NCBI RefSeq assembly: GCF_014646095.1
Contig: NZ_BMMU01000003.1
Coordinates: 434,001 to 498,000, forward strand
DNA length: 64,000 nucleotides
Origin: Streptomyces lacrimifluminis
Lineage (GTDB): Bacteria; Actinomycetota; Actinomycetes; Streptomycetales; Streptomycetaceae
Direction: 5' to 3'
The position numbers and the translations under genes were made by a program. Positions 17,139 to 27,600 of the stretch are shown piece by piece. The stretch's first letter is position 1, and each line of letters starts with the position of its first letter. A model generated the notes under the pieces. The model was not told the origin of the DNA, made no database searches, and worked only from the letters and a program-made list of their open reading frames with translations.

Positions 17139-18536
17139 TCAGCCGTTGATGCCGCGGAGCATGCCGTAGACGCCCATCGACCAGAGCGTCAGCGGCAGCA
17201 AGCTGATGGCGGCGAGCGAGTGCAGCAGTTCGGCCGCGCGTCCCCAGTACGGCAGCAACCGCCGCCCCGGCACGGTCCATGAGGCGATCGTGATCGTGGC
17301 CGTCAGCGCCAGCAGACCCGCCGTCAGGGTCAGCCGGTCCTGCGGACCGCCGGCGCGGGCCGCCACGAGCAGCAGCAGGGCCGTGCCCCAGACGCCCGCC
17401 GTGGTCAGCGCGAGCCGCTGCCAGACGTTGCCCAACCCCCTGCTGTGCAGCAGCAGAAGAAGCGACAGGGCCACGACGGTGAGGACTCCGGACAGGCCAG
17501 GCTCGGTCACGAGCGCCGCGAGGCACGGCAGACAGATCAGGCCGATGGCCGTGTAGAAGCCGGTCATCCAGCCGTCCGCCAGCGTCGCGCGCACCTCGAC
17601 TTCGGAGGCGGGATACGGGTCGATGCCCTGCTGCAACTGCTGGACGTTGGTGGGCAGCGGCGGCATCCGCATACCGGAGAGGCGGAAGGACAGCGAGGGG
17701 ACGAAGCCGCCGAACAGCACCACCACGACGGCGACGACGCCGGCCGCCTGCTCGGGCGCCAGGTCCAGGATGACCAGGACGGCGCCGAGCGCCCCCGCCA
17801 CGGCGACGGAGGCCGTGCCGAGGAACAGCGCCGGGTAGGTGCCGACCGCGGCCAGCGCCAGCACCGCCGCGCCGCCGCCGGAGGCGGCAGCCGCCAGCAG
17901 TCGTGCGCCCAGCACGGCGTCACCGTCCGCACCGCCCAACTCACCGCCGGGCAGCAACCAGCCCGCCAGCGCGAAGTAGGGAACCGCCATGAGGCCGAGC
18001 ACCGAGCCGGCCCCGGAGTCGCCGACGGCCCGGGCCGCGGAACCCGCTCCGGCGAGCAGCAGCAGTCCGGCGGCCGAGGCCACGAGCGCCCGCAGCCAGC
18101 CGTCCGATCCCGGCAGGGCCAGGAACACGATGCCGAGGGTGAGTGCGGCGACGGCCATGCCGTGCAGCAGACGCCGGCTGGCCTCCGCGCTCCAACTGTG
18201 CGGCCGCTGCTGCATGGTGGTGGAGATGCCGTCGACCAGGTCGTCGAGGTGGACCTCCGGGAGCGCCTCGGTGCGCGGGCGCAGACAAAGGGCCTCACCG
18301 TCACGCAGGCCGAGGGAGTCCAAGGTACTCTCGGGGTCGAGCGGTGGGCCGCCGAGGCGTTGCAGTACCCAACCGCCATGCTCCAGGCCGGATTCCTCCA
18401 GGTCGTCGCCGCCGTAACCGATCACTGTGGGCAGCAGATCGGCAACGGAGACATCGGAGGGTACGGCCAGGTCGACGGTCCTGGCCGGGGCACGTACGGT
18501 GACGCGGCACAGGCTTGCCGCCTGAATATCAGTCAT
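17139..18536 (-). CDS. eccD: Type VII secretion protein EccD
   Basis: A 465-residue protein with an N-terminal ubiquitin-like domain (LCRVTVRAPARTVDLAVP through LGLRDGEALCLRPR, about residues 8-90), followed by roughly eleven hydrophobic segments. This is the EccD arrangement: it forms the membrane channel-like dimer of the ESX inner-membrane complex. ATG 18536 is chosen because the ubiquitin-like domain begins directly after it; an in-frame GTG at 18551 and a longer frame to 18605 are possible. It diverges from eccC across a 272-nt gap. Confidence 0.9.
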   Translation of the reverse strand: MTDIQAASLCRVTVRAPARTVDLAVPSDVSVADLLPTVIGYGGDDLEESGLEHGGWVLQRLGGPPLDPESTLDSLGLRDGEALCLRPRTEALPEVHLDDLVDGISTTMQQRPHSWSAEASRRLLHGMAVAALTLGIVFLALPGSDGWLRALVASAAGLLLLAGAGSAARAVGDSGAGSVLGLMAVPYFALAGWLLPGGELGGADGDAVLGARLLAAAASGGGAAVLALAAVGTYPALFLGTASVAVAGALGAVLVILDLAPEQAAGVVAVVVVLFGGFVPSLSFRLSGMRMPPLPTNVQQLQQGIDPYPASEVEVRATLADGWMTGFYTAIGLICLPCLAALVTEPGLSGVLTVVALSLLLLLHSRGLGNVWQRLALTTAGVWGTALLLLVAARAGGPQDRLTLTAGLLALTATITIASWTVPGRRLLPYWGRAAELLHSLAAISLLPLTLWSMGVYGMLRGING

Positions 18537-18808
18537 GGGCTTCGTGTTCACGCTTTCTGGCGGACCGCGAGACACGCGGTGGCTGGAATCCCGCTGAAGA
18601 TACAACGTCCCGTACAGCGTTCCACAGAGTCCATTCGGAAAATCTGCGGCATGGCGCGGGACTCTACTTCATCCAATTGACTTCATCCACATTGACTTCA
18701 TGCGCAATGCGAGGCGTCCCGCTTTCACTTCGGCGATTCCGGTAAACGCCGGATTGCGCCGCGGCGTTGCCACGGAAATCGTTGCGACATCTTCGAGGAG
18801 GCCATTCG
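18537..18808. other. Divergent control region of eccD and eccC
   Basis: 272 nt between oppositely oriented ESX core genes, AT-richer than its surroundings towards 18660-18720 (around a repeated 'cttcatccaattgacttcatcc' pattern). Both promoters must lie here. The direct repeats TGACTTCATCC and TTGACTTCATGC at about 18678-18703 could be a regulator site. Confidence 0.4.
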
Positions 18809-21800
18809 TTGAGCGTGATCCTGTTCCGCAGGCCGGCACGCCGCAAAGGTCCGGAATTGCCGTCGGGAGAGCTGAGTCTTCAGGAGCCGCCGACACTTCC
18901 CGAAGTCGTGCCGGACAGTTCCGCGGTGTGGACGTACCTGCCGATGGCGCTCATGTCCGTCTCCATGATGCTGATGTTCATGCGGCCCGGTATGACCCGG
19001 TCCAGCGGTGGATTCATCTACATCGCGCTCGGCATGATGGTGATCGCCTCGGCGGCGATGATGGTCGGCCAGGTCATGAAGCGCAACAGCGAGCGCAAGC
19101 AGCGGATGAAGGGCGAACGCCGCGACTACCTGCGCTATCTGCGCCAGACGCGGCGCAAGGTGCGGGCCACCGTCGTCGAGCAGCAGCGCGCCCTGGCCTG
19201 GCGTCATCCCGAGCCCGACGCGCTGTCCTCCTTCGTGCGCACCACCCGGCTGTGGGAACGCCGGGCGTCCGACGAGGACTTCGCGGAGGTCCGGATGGGC
19301 GTCGGTGACCAGCGCATCGGCATGAAGCTGACCCCGTTGTCGACCAAACCCGTCGAGGACCTCGAACCGCTGTCCGCGCACGCCCTGCGCAGCTTCACCC
19401 GGGCCTATTCGACCGTGCGCGACCAGCCCATCGCGATCTATCTGCGGGCCTGGTCGAAGGTGCTCTTCCGCGGCGACGAGGAACGGATACGGGGTCTGGT
19501 GCGTGGCCTGCTGGGCCAGTTGGCGGTCTTCCACTCCCCGGACGACCTGTGGATCGCGCTGTGTGTGTCGGACGAGCGGCGGGCCGAGTGGGAGTGGGCG
19601 AAATGGCTCCCGCACAGCCTGCACCGGCACGAGGAGGACGGCGCCGGGCCGGTCCGGATGATCACCTCGGCCTTCAACGAGCTGGAGGGGCTGCTCGGTG
19701 CGGAGTTCCTCGAGCGCCCCGGCGCCGACCCCGAGGCCGTGCCGGGGCGCGAGGAGCCGTACACGGTCATCGTGATCGACGGCTGCACCGTTCCCGCGGG
19801 CCATCGCCTGGACGGCCACGGGTTCCGCAACGCGGTGGTGCTCGACCTCACGGGAGCCCTGGCCTGGAAGCCGGGCCGTACCACCCTGCGCCTGGAGGTG
19901 GACGAGGAGAGTGTCGCGCTGGTGCGCACGGACCGTGACCGCAAGGAGCAGTCGACGGCGCTCGGCAGGCCCGACCGGTTCGGCCCGGTGAGCGCGCAGG
20001 CACTCGCCCGGCTGCTCGCGCCCTACCGGATGACGGTCGGCGGCGGCGACTCCAAGTCGTTCTCCAACGACGTCGAACTGACCGCCCTGTTGAACATTCC
20101 CGATCTGCACCGGCACGAGCCGGCCACGCTGTGGGAGCGGCACACCGGTGCGGCCCGCCTCCGGGTCCCCATCGCGGTCAGCGGCGAGGGCAGGCCCGTG
20201 GAGCTGGACATCAAGGAGTCCGCGCAGGGCGGGACGGGCCCGCACGGCATGCTCATCGGGGCCACCGGCTCCGGCAAGAGCGAACTGTTGCGCACCCTGG
20301 TGCTGAGCCTGGCGCTGACCAACTCCTCCGAGACGCTGAACTTCATCCTCGTCGACTTCAAGGGTGGCGCGACCTTTCTCGGCCTCGACGAGCTGCCGCA
20401 CACCTCCGCGGTCATCACCAACCTCGCCGACGAGGTGTCGCTGGTCGCCCGTATGCAGGACGCCCTGCACGGCGAACTGATACGCCGTCAGGAGCTGTTG
20501 CGCGCCGCCGGGAACTACACCTCCGCCCTGGAGTACGAGAAGGCGCGGGCTTCCGGGGTGCCGTTGCAACCGCTGCCCAGCCTGTTCGTCGTGGTCGACG
20601 AGTTCAGCGAACTGCTGTCCGCGCACCGGGACTTCATGGAGCTGTTCGTGATGATCGGACGGCTCGGGCGGTCCCTCGGGGTGCATCTGCTGCTTGCCTC
20701 GCAGCGGCTGGACGAGGGGCGCATGCACCAGTTGGAGAGCCATCTGTCGTACCGGATCGGTCTGCGGACCTTCTCCGCGATGGAGAGCCGCGGTGTGCTG
20801 GGCGTGCCGGACGCCTACGAGCTGCCCGCTCAGCCGGGCGCCGGCTTCCTCAAGAGCGGCGTCGACGCGCTGACCCGCTTCCGTGCCGCGTACGTGTCGG
20901 GCCCGTACGAACGCCGGCACGCCGTCGTCCAGGCGCAGGTGGCGCGTCAGGTGGTGCCGTGGACGGCGGAATGGGTGGTGCCGCGTACCCTCGCGGACCC
21001 CGATCTGGCGGGCGAGGGCGGCGAGGAGGAAGAGGAACCGGAGGCGGAGGGCCCCGACGCGGAGAGCGGCGAGACGCTGCTGTCGGTGGCGCTCGACCGG
21101 CTGCGGCACGCGGGACCGCCCGCCCACCAGGTCTGGCTGCCGCCGCTCGGCAGCCCGGCCACCCTGGACCAGATCCTGCCCCCGCTGACCCCGGATCCGC
21201 GGTACGGCCTGACCACGGCCGACTGGCCGCTGCGGGGCCGGCTCACCGTACCGGTGGGCGTCGTGGACCGGCCGTTCGACCAGCTCCGGGATCTGCTGAC
21301 GGTCGACCTCTCGGCGGCCGGGGGCCATGTGGCCATCGCCGGTGGCCCGCAGAGCGGTAAGAGCACCTTGCTGAGGACCCTCATCACCGCGCTCGCCCTC
21401 ACCCACACTCCGCGTGAAGTGCAGTTCTACTGCCTGGACTTCGGCGGTGGCACGCTCGCCGCCCTGGACGAGCTGCCGCACATGAGCGGGGTGGCGGCCC
21501 GGGTGGACGCCGAGCGCGTGGGCCGGGTGATCGCCGAGGTCAGTACGCTGCTCAGCAAGCGGGAGCGGTTCTTCCTGGAACACGGCGTCGACTCCATGCC
21601 CACGTACCGCAAGCGGCGCGCGGCGGGCGAGTTCCCCGACGAGCCGCACGGTGACGTCTTCCTGGTGGTCGACGGCTGGTCCACCGTGCGCCAGGACTTC
21701 GACCGGCACATCCCCACCTTCAACGCGCTCGCGGCCCGCGGGCTCAACTACGGCGTCCACCTGGTGATCACCACCGCCCGCTGGGTGGAACTGTCGTCCT

Positions 21801-22807
21801 CCGTGCGTGACCAGACGGGCACCCGGCTGGAGCTGCGGATGGGCGATCCGATGGACTCCCAGATCGACTCCCGCAAGGCGGGGGCGGTTCCGCGCAGCCC
21901 TGGACGTGGCCTGACCAGCGACAAGCTGCACTATCTGTCGGCGCTGCCGCGCGTGGACGGGGTCGAGGACGCCGACGACCTCGCGGACGGTGTCGCCGGT
22001 CTCGTCGCCGCGATCGGGGAGAACTGGGCGGGGCCGCCGGCGCCCCGGGTGCGAATGCTGCCGGCCGGCCTGCCCGTGACCGATCTTCCGGAGCCGGAGG
22101 GCGACCTCGGTCTGCGGATCGCCATCGGCCTGGACGAGAACGAACTCGCCCCCGTGTGGCACGACTTCGCCGAGAACCCGCACATGATCGTGGTGGGCGA
22201 CACGGAGTGCGGCAAGACCAACCTGCTGAAGGTGATCGCCAGGGGCATCACCGAGCGGTACACCCCGGCCGAGGCCCGCATCATGACGGTGGACTACCGG
22301 CGAGAGCTGGTGGAGAGCGTCCCCGAGCGCTACCGGCTCGGCAACGCCGTGTCCCTGGACATGCTGAAGGACCTCGTGGACGGGGCGGCCAGGGCGGTCC
22401 GGGGGCGGGTTCCGGGCGAGGACATCGCGCCGTCGCGGATGCGGCTGTGCGACTGGTGGCAGGGGCCGCGGCTGTTCATCCTGGTCGACGACTACGACAT
22501 GGTCGGCAGCGGGCCCATGGCCCAGCCGTTCGCCCCACTGCTCGACCATCTCGCGCTCGGCCACGAGGTCGGCCTGCACCTGATCGTGGCCCGCTCCTCG
22601 GCAGGCGCCGGGCGCGGTCTCAACGAGTCCTTGATGCGCAGGCTCCAGGAGGTCAACACGCCGGGCCTGCTGATGTCCTGCCCGCCGAGCGAGGGGTACC
22701 TCTTCGGCAGCGTGAAGGGCCGCGAGCTGATCCCCGGCCGGGCGATACGCATCGCCCGCCGCAAAACCCTCCAGATCCAGACCCCCCACCTGGAGGCCAC
22801 CCCCTGA
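18809..22807 (+). CDS. eccC: Type VII secretion ATPase EccC (FtsK/SpoIIIE type)
   Basis: A 1332-residue ESX motor. Two transmembrane segments lie near residues 40-95. Three FtsK/SpoIIIE ATPase domains follow, with P-loops GATGSGKS (residue 484), GGPQSGKST (845) and GDTECGKT (about 1130). Domain 1 has a clear Walker B (LFVVVDEFSEL). Domain 3 has FILVDDYDM. The start is TTG 18809 with GAGGAGG at 18795-18801; the longer frame from 18767 lacks a ribosome site. It encodes the full-length single-chain EccC rather than split EccCa/EccCb. Unlike eccB and eccD it is on the plus strand. EccC binds substrate tails through its ATPase domains and powers export. Confidence 0.93.
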   Translation: MSVILFRRPARRKGPELPSGELSLQEPPTLPEVVPDSSAVWTYLPMALMSVSMMLMFMRPGMTRSSGGFIYIALGMMVIASAAMMVGQVMKRNSERKQRMKGERRDYLRYLRQTRRKVRATVVEQQRALAWRHPEPDALSSFVRTTRLWERRASDEDFAEVRMGVGDQRIGMKLTPLSTKPVEDLEPLSAHALRSFTRAYSTVRDQPIAIYLRAWSKVLFRGDEERIRGLVRGLLGQLAVFHSPDDLWIALCVSDERRAEWEWAKWLPHSLHRHEEDGAGPVRMITSAFNELEGLLGAEFLERPGADPEAVPGREEPYTVIVIDGCTVPAGHRLDGHGFRNAVVLDLTGALAWKPGRTTLRLEVDEESVALVRTDRDRKEQSTALGRPDRFGPVSAQALARLLAPYRMTVGGGDSKSFSNDVELTALLNIPDLHRHEPATLWERHTGAARLRVPIAVSGEGRPVELDIKESAQGGTGPHGMLIGATGSGKSELLRTLVLSLALTNSSETLNFILVDFKGGATFLGLDELPHTSAVITNLADEVSLVARMQDALHGELIRRQELLRAAGNYTSALEYEKARASGVPLQPLPSLFVVVDEFSELLSAHRDFMELFVMIGRLGRSLGVHLLLASQRLDEGRMHQLESHLSYRIGLRTFSAMESRGVLGVPDAYELPAQPGAGFLKSGVDALTRFRAAYVSGPYERRHAVVQAQVARQVVPWTAEWVVPRTLADPDLAGEGGEEEEEPEAEGPDAESGETLLSVALDRLRHAGPPAHQVWLPPLGSPATLDQILPPLTPDPRYGLTTADWPLRGRLTVPVGVVDRPFDQLRDLLTVDLSAAGGHVAIAGGPQSGKSTLLRTLITALALTHTPREVQFYCLDFGGGTLAALDELPHMSGVAARVDAERVGRVIAEVSTLLSKRERFFLEHGVDSMPTYRKRRAAGEFPDEPHGDVFLVVDGWSTVRQDFDRHIPTFNALAARGLNYGVHLVITTARWVELSSSVRDQTGTRLELRMGDPMDSQIDSRKAGAVPRSPGRGLTSDKLHYLSALPRVDGVEDADDLADGVAGLVAAIGENWAGPPAPRVRMLPAGLPVTDLPEPEGDLGLRIAIGLDENELAPVWHDFAENPHMIVVGDTECGKTNLLKVIARGITERYTPAEARIMTVDYRRELVESVPERYRLGNAVSLDMLKDLVDGAARAVRGRVPGEDIAPSRMRLCDWWQGPRLFILVDDYDMVGSGPMAQPFAPLLDHLALGHEVGLHLIVARSSAGAGRGLNESLMRRLQEVNTPGLLMSCPPSEGYLFGSVKGRELIPGRAIRIARRKTLQIQTPHLEATP

Positions 22808-22846
22808 TGCCCCGCCCCTCCCAGCCACCGCACACGCCCGAATCCA

Positions 22847-23398
22847 GTGCCCGGCCGGGCACCTGGCAGGGGGCGGGAGTTCGCGCTGCCGTCGGCGCCC
22901 ATCCGACCGCCGGCGAGGGCGGGCCAGCCGGAGCCACCGCCCCCGCACACCCAGCCGCCACACCCGGGACGGAAGTCCGCGCCACCACCGGCACACACCC
23001 GACCAGCGAGACCAGGACAGCCAAGACCAACGCCCCCGCGCGCCCAACTGCCGCGCCCGGGGCGGCAGCCCGCGCCACCGCCCACCCCGCCACCACCGGG
23101 ATCGAAGCAGAAACCCGCGCTTCCGGCCGAGCCGCCACCACGACCGGAGCAGCAGCCCCCGCCGCCGCACACCCGGACGGCGCCAGGGCCGAGGCCCGAG
23201 CCGGTGTCTCCGGGGGCCGTTTCGACGCCCCCGGGTCCTCGCCGGGCCCGGGGACGGCCCGGGGCAGACGGCGGTCGCGGGCCTCCAGGATCGGCCGGTA
23301 CGGGTACGACAGTCGCGGCCCCGACGCGGCCGAGGCCGGTGGCGGGGAGCCGACGCGGGCCCGTCGGCTCCCCGCCACCGGCGGCCCGCTACGGCTGA
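22847..23398 (+). CDS. Possible proline-rich protein or relic downstream of eccC
   Basis: This frame is the same as eccC after its TGA at 22805. It has a GTG at 22847 but no good ribosome site, and encodes about 183 residues that are over one third proline (PPPPHTQPPHPG; PPPTPPPPGSKQ). It stops at 23398, 10 nt past the end of the convergent mycosin gene. Third-position GC is lower than in neighbouring genes. A second frame begins at ATG 22807 overlapping the eccC stop and encodes an Ala/Thr-rich sequence, but it runs on antisense through the mycosin gene. It could be a Pro-rich linker cut off from EccC by a stop, a small surface protein, or non-coding. Confidence 0.3.
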   Translation: MPGRAPGRGREFALPSAPIRPPARAGQPEPPPPHTQPPHPGRKSAPPPAHTRPARPGQPRPTPPRAQLPRPGRQPAPPPTPPPPGSKQKPALPAEPPPRPEQQPPPPHTRTAPGPRPEPVSPGAVSTPPGPRRARGRPGADGGRGPPGSAGTGTTVAAPTRPRPVAGSRRGPVGSPPPAARYG

Positions 23399-24576
23399 CG
23401 GCCCGGCGGCAGCCAGTTCCTGGCGCGGCCACGGGGCAGTACCGCGGCCAGGGCCGCGACCGACAGGATCACCGCGAGTCCGGCACCCGCGATGGCCAGG
23501 GCCCGGTTCCGAGGCCCGACGTCGGCGGGGTCCGGGAAGTGTGCGGGGGCCGGCCGTACGGCGGCCACCTCGCCCTTTTCCGGTACGACCGACAGCGCGG
23601 CGTAGGGGTCGAGCCGAGGCGTGTCGGACGGGTAGCTGGTCGCGAGGAGTCGCGCGGAGACCTCCGCGGCGCTCATCCCGGGGTGGTATGCCCGGACGAG
23701 TGCCGCCGCCCCCGCGGTACCGGCCGCGGCCAGCGAGGCGCCGGAGCCTATGTAGTGGCCGGAGCCCTTCGGCCCGACGCTGACCATGGAGCTGCCGGGC
23801 GCGGACAGGTCCGGCTCGTGGGCGGGCGGAGCTTTCTGCTGCCGGACGCCGTTCGGCCCGAAGTCCACGACGGCCAGGACGCCGGGCGCGGCGGCCGGCC
23901 AGTACGGCCCTTCCGGCATCTCACCGTCCGGCCCGAGTTCCTCCTTGGGCACGGCGTCCGGGGCCGCGGGGGCGACCACGAGTGCGTCCTGCCGCGCCGC
24001 GTAGGCCGCGGCGGCGGTGAGCTCCGCCTTTCCGGTGTCCAGGGCGTGACCGACGTAGATGACCTGCGCGCCCCGGTCCGCCGCCGTACGGATTCCGAGG
24101 GCGACGCGCTGCACCGAGGGCACCCCGCGGTCATCGGTCCCCCGCAGGGCGAGGATCTCGGCCTCCGGGGCCACGCCGGTGATACCACTGCCCGTCTCCG
24201 GGGCGGCCGCGATGAGACCGGCGGCGAAGGTGCCGTGCCCCACGCAGTCCTCGTCGGCCCCGCCGAGGGCCGTCACCCGCCCGGACAGGCTGGGCACGCC
24301 GGAGGAGACCCCGGTGTCGACGACCGCGACCGTCACCCCGGCGCCCCGGGAGATCCGCTGGGCCCGCGACAGCCCGAGCGTGATCTGGGACCACGCCGCG
24401 GCGGTGGCGGTCTCCTCCGAGGCCCCGGTGCACGGACTGTCCGCACCGAGCCGCAGCGGCAGGGGCGGCAGCAGCGTGACGCCCGGGCCGTCGGCCGCCT
24501 CCGCGACTGCGGGCACGCAGGTGAGCGGCAGGATCACGGCGGCAGCCAGCACGGGACGCACATACCTGTATTTCAT
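23389..24576 (-). CDS. mycP: Mycosin-type subtilisin-like serine protease of the ESX locus
   Basis: A 395-residue protein with a signal peptide (residues 1-27), an S8 domain and a C-terminal transmembrane anchor (about 362-385), the standard mycosin layout. Catalytic residues visible are Asp87 (AVVDTGVSS), His114 (GHGTFAAG) and Ser281 (GASLAAAGTAG). The usual GTSMAxP around Ser is changed to GASLAAA. The segment where subtilases carry the oxyanion-hole Asn (AAGN) reads VVAPAAPDA (200-208). Mycosins stabilise the ESX membrane complex, a role that in mycobacteria does not need proteolysis. The gene diverges from the EccA-like gene. Confidence 0.88.
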   Translation of the reverse strand: MKYRYVRPVLAAAVILPLTCVPAVAEAADGPGVTLLPPLPLRLGADSPCTGASEETATAAAWSQITLGLSRAQRISRGAGVTVAVVDTGVSSGVPSLSGRVTALGGADEDCVGHGTFAAGLIAAAPETGSGITGVAPEAEILALRGTDDRGVPSVQRVALGIRTAADRGAQVIYVGHALDTGKAELTAAAAYAARQDALVVAPAAPDAVPKEELGPDGEMPEGPYWPAAAPGVLAVVDFGPNGVRQQKAPPAHEPDLSAPGSSMVSVGPKGSGHYIGSGASLAAAGTAGAAALVRAYHPGMSAAEVSARLLATSYPSDTPRLDPYAALSVVPEKGEVAAVRPAPAHFPDPADVGPRNRALAIAGAGLAVILSVAALAAVLPRGRARNWLPPGRQP

Positions 24577-24591
24577 GATGTTTCACATCAT
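24575..24591. promoter_or_regulatory. Inverted repeat over the mycosin start
   Basis: ATGATGT-TTC-ACATCAT is a perfect 7-bp inverted repeat in the 95-nt divergent region (24577-24671) and overlaps the mycP start codon. It could be an operator shared by both divergent genes or an mRNA hairpin that limits mycP translation. Confidence 0.4.
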
Positions 24592-24671
24592 ACCCCTGTT
24601 ATGCGCATGACATACTCGAATTGCGCACAGGGCAGGGCAGAGGCCCGGAAAAACGAGGAGGTTCGAGGCGC

Positions 24672-27600
24672 GTGGCTCGGCAAATACTCACGGTCTGCCC
24701 GGAACGGACGGACACCTTCCAGACGATCGGTGAGGCACTGGCCCAGGCGCGCACGGGGGCGGTGATCCGGGTACGCCCCGGGCGCTACGCCGAGAACCTC
24801 GTGATCAGGAACCGGGTCACGATCGTCGCCGAGGGCGAGCGGGGAGCCGTCGAGATCTCCCCCCGCTCCGGCACCGCCGTCAGCCTGATGGCCGACGCCG
24901 TCATGCTCAGCGGTCTGACCCTGCGCGGACGGGACAAGGAACTGGCGGTCGTGGACGTACCGGCCGGCCAGGCCGCCCTCGACGGATGCTCCGTGACCGG
25001 CTCGGGGTGGACGGCCGTACTGGTCCGCGGCTCGGGTTCGCTGGCCGCCCGCGACTGCGAGGTCAGCAACCCCGGCGGCGCCGGGATCGTCGACTCCTCG
25101 GACGCCGAGAGTGTCATCGAGGACTGCGTGTTCCAGAACTTCGGCACCTCCGCGGTGGTCATCGGCGAGACCGCCCGTCCCCTGATCCGCGACTGCCGGA
25201 TCCGCGGCGCGCGGGCCAACGGCGTCCTCGCCAGCGGTGAGGCCAGGGGCACCGTGGAGGGCTGCGACATCTCCGGCACCGACAAGCCCGCCATCGCCCT
25301 GGAGGGCCACAGCTCGACCCGGGTCGTACGGTCCACCGTCCACCACACCTCGGTGGGCCTGCTCGTGACCAGCGTCTCCCGCCCGGAGATCGAGGACACC
25401 ACGTTCGAGTCCATCACCCAGAGCGCCATCGTCATCTCCGGCGGGGCCGACCCGCTGCTGCGCCGCTGCGTCACCCGGCGCACCAAGCACAGCGGACTGC
25501 TCGTCCTCGACCGCTCACGCGGAACGCTGGAGAACTGCGAGTTCCACAGCTCCGCCCAGCCCGCCGTCCGGGTCGTCGAGGGCAGTGCCCCGCTGCTGCG
25601 GGACACGGTGGTCAGCGACTGCGCCGACGCCTCGGGGGCGGTGGTCCTGGCGGACGACTCCACCGCCGAGTTCGAACGTCTCGACGTGCTCGACGCGGCC
25701 GGGGTCGGCGTCTCCGTCCGCTCCTCCGCCAACCCGCTGCTGCGCCGCGCCCGGATCACGGGGGCGGGCGGCCACGGCATCGAGTTCGGCGACGACGGCC
25801 GCGGGCGCCTGGAGCACTGCGAGATCGAGTCCGCGGGCGGCTGCGCGATGAGCATCGACGACGACGCCGACCCGGAGGTCAGCGACACGGTGATGCGGTT
25901 CTCCGCCCGCTCGGGCGTACTCGTCGGCGAGCACGGCCGGGGCACCCTGCGGGACTGCGAGATCAGCGACAGCGCCGACGCGGGTGTGAGCGTCCGGGAC
26001 GGCGCGGAGACCACGCTGGAACGGGTCCGGGTGAGCGGTTCGAAGGCCCACGGGATCCAGGTGTCGCGCGGCGGCCGGGCCACGCTCACCGCCTGCGAGG
26101 TCACCGGCAGCACGGGCGACGGGATCCGGGTCGACAGCGACGAGCCCGTCTCCGTCACCCGGTGCGTGGTGCGCGGCAACCGGGGGGCGGGGCTGCGGCA
26201 GGGCGGCCCCGGCGACCGGCTCTCGGTCGACTTCCTGACCAGCGCGGACAACGGCACACCGGACAGCTGGGGCGAGACGGCCGAGAGTGAGACAGGGGCA
26301 TCCGGCCGGTCGTCCGGGAAGGAGCCCGAGCCGGAGGGTCCGCTGGCCGCGCTGGAGTCGCTCGTCGGTCTGGCCAACGTCAAGCACCAGGTGAACACCC
26401 TGGTCAACCTCAACCAACTGGCGGAACGCCGGCGCCGGCTCGGCATGCCGGTGCCCTCGATGAGCCGGCATCTCATCTTCGCCGGCCCTCCCGGCACCGG
26501 AAAGACCACCGTCGCCCGGCTGTACGGGAGCATCCTGGCGGACCTGGGCGTGCTGCGCAGCGGGCATCTGGTCGAGGTCGCCCGGGCCGACCTGGTGGCC
26601 CAGATCATCGGCGGTACAGCCATCAAGACCACCGAGGCCTTCACCAGCGCGCTGGGCGGCGTGCTCTTCATCGACGAGGCCTACACCCTCACCCCCGAAG
26701 GCGGATCGTCCAACGACTTCGGCCGCGAGGCCGTCGACACCCTCCTGAAACTGATGGAGGACCACCGCGACGACGTGGTCGTGGTCGCGGCCGGATACTC
26801 CGAGCAGATGGAGTCGTTCCTGTCCGCCAACCCGGGTCTCGCCTCCCGGTTCACCCGCACCATCGAGTTCGGCAACTACGCGGTGGACGAACTCGTCACC
26901 ATCACCGAGAGCATGTGCGCCCACAACCAGTACGAACTCGGGCCGCTGACCCGGGAGGCGCTGGCCGTCCGCTTCGAGGGGATGACCCGTGACGCCTCCT
27001 TCGGCAACGGCCGGGCCGCCCGCGGGGTCTTCGAGGAGATGGTGGACCGGCAGGCGTTCCGGCTCGCGGCCATGCCCGACCCGGCCGAGAGCGATCTGAC
27101 CCTGCTGCTGCCGCAGGACGTGGGGGACGCGGCGGCGGCCGCCGTCGACGGAACGCCCCAGCGGTCGGACGACGTGTCCGACCCCATGGACGAACTCACG
27201 GCCATGGTGGGTCTCGGGGCGGTGAAACGCGAGGTCTCCGACCTGGTCAACCTGCTGTCCAACGCCCGGCAGCGGCTGGCGGCGGGGCTGCCCTCACCCA
27301 GGATCAGCAACCATCTGGTCTTCACCGGTCCGCCCGGCACCGGAAAGACCACGGTGGCCCGGCTCTACGCCAGACTCCTGCACTCCCTGGGAGTGCTGCC
27401 CCGCGCCTCCCTGGTGGAGGTGGCCCGGGCCGACCTCGTGGGCCAGTACATCGGGCACACCGCGCAGCGCACCAAGGAGGTCTTCACCAGCGCGCTGGGC
27501 GGCGTGCTCTTCATCGACGAGGCATACACCCTCACCCCCGAGGGATCCTCCAACGACTTCGGCCGCGAGGCCGTCGACACCCTCCTGAAACTGATGGAGG

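Noticed and set aside
18725..23170. Minus-strand 1481-codon open frame antisense to eccC
   Set aside because: eccC has unmistakable FtsK-type motifs in its own frame; the antisense frame is low-complexity Arg/Gly/Gln/His.
22156..24765. Plus-strand frame with ATG at 22807 overlapping the eccC stop
   Set aside because: It remains open only because it runs antisense through the mycosin gene; the Ala/Thr-rich part lacks domain signal. It is mentioned as an alternative to the proline-rich frame.
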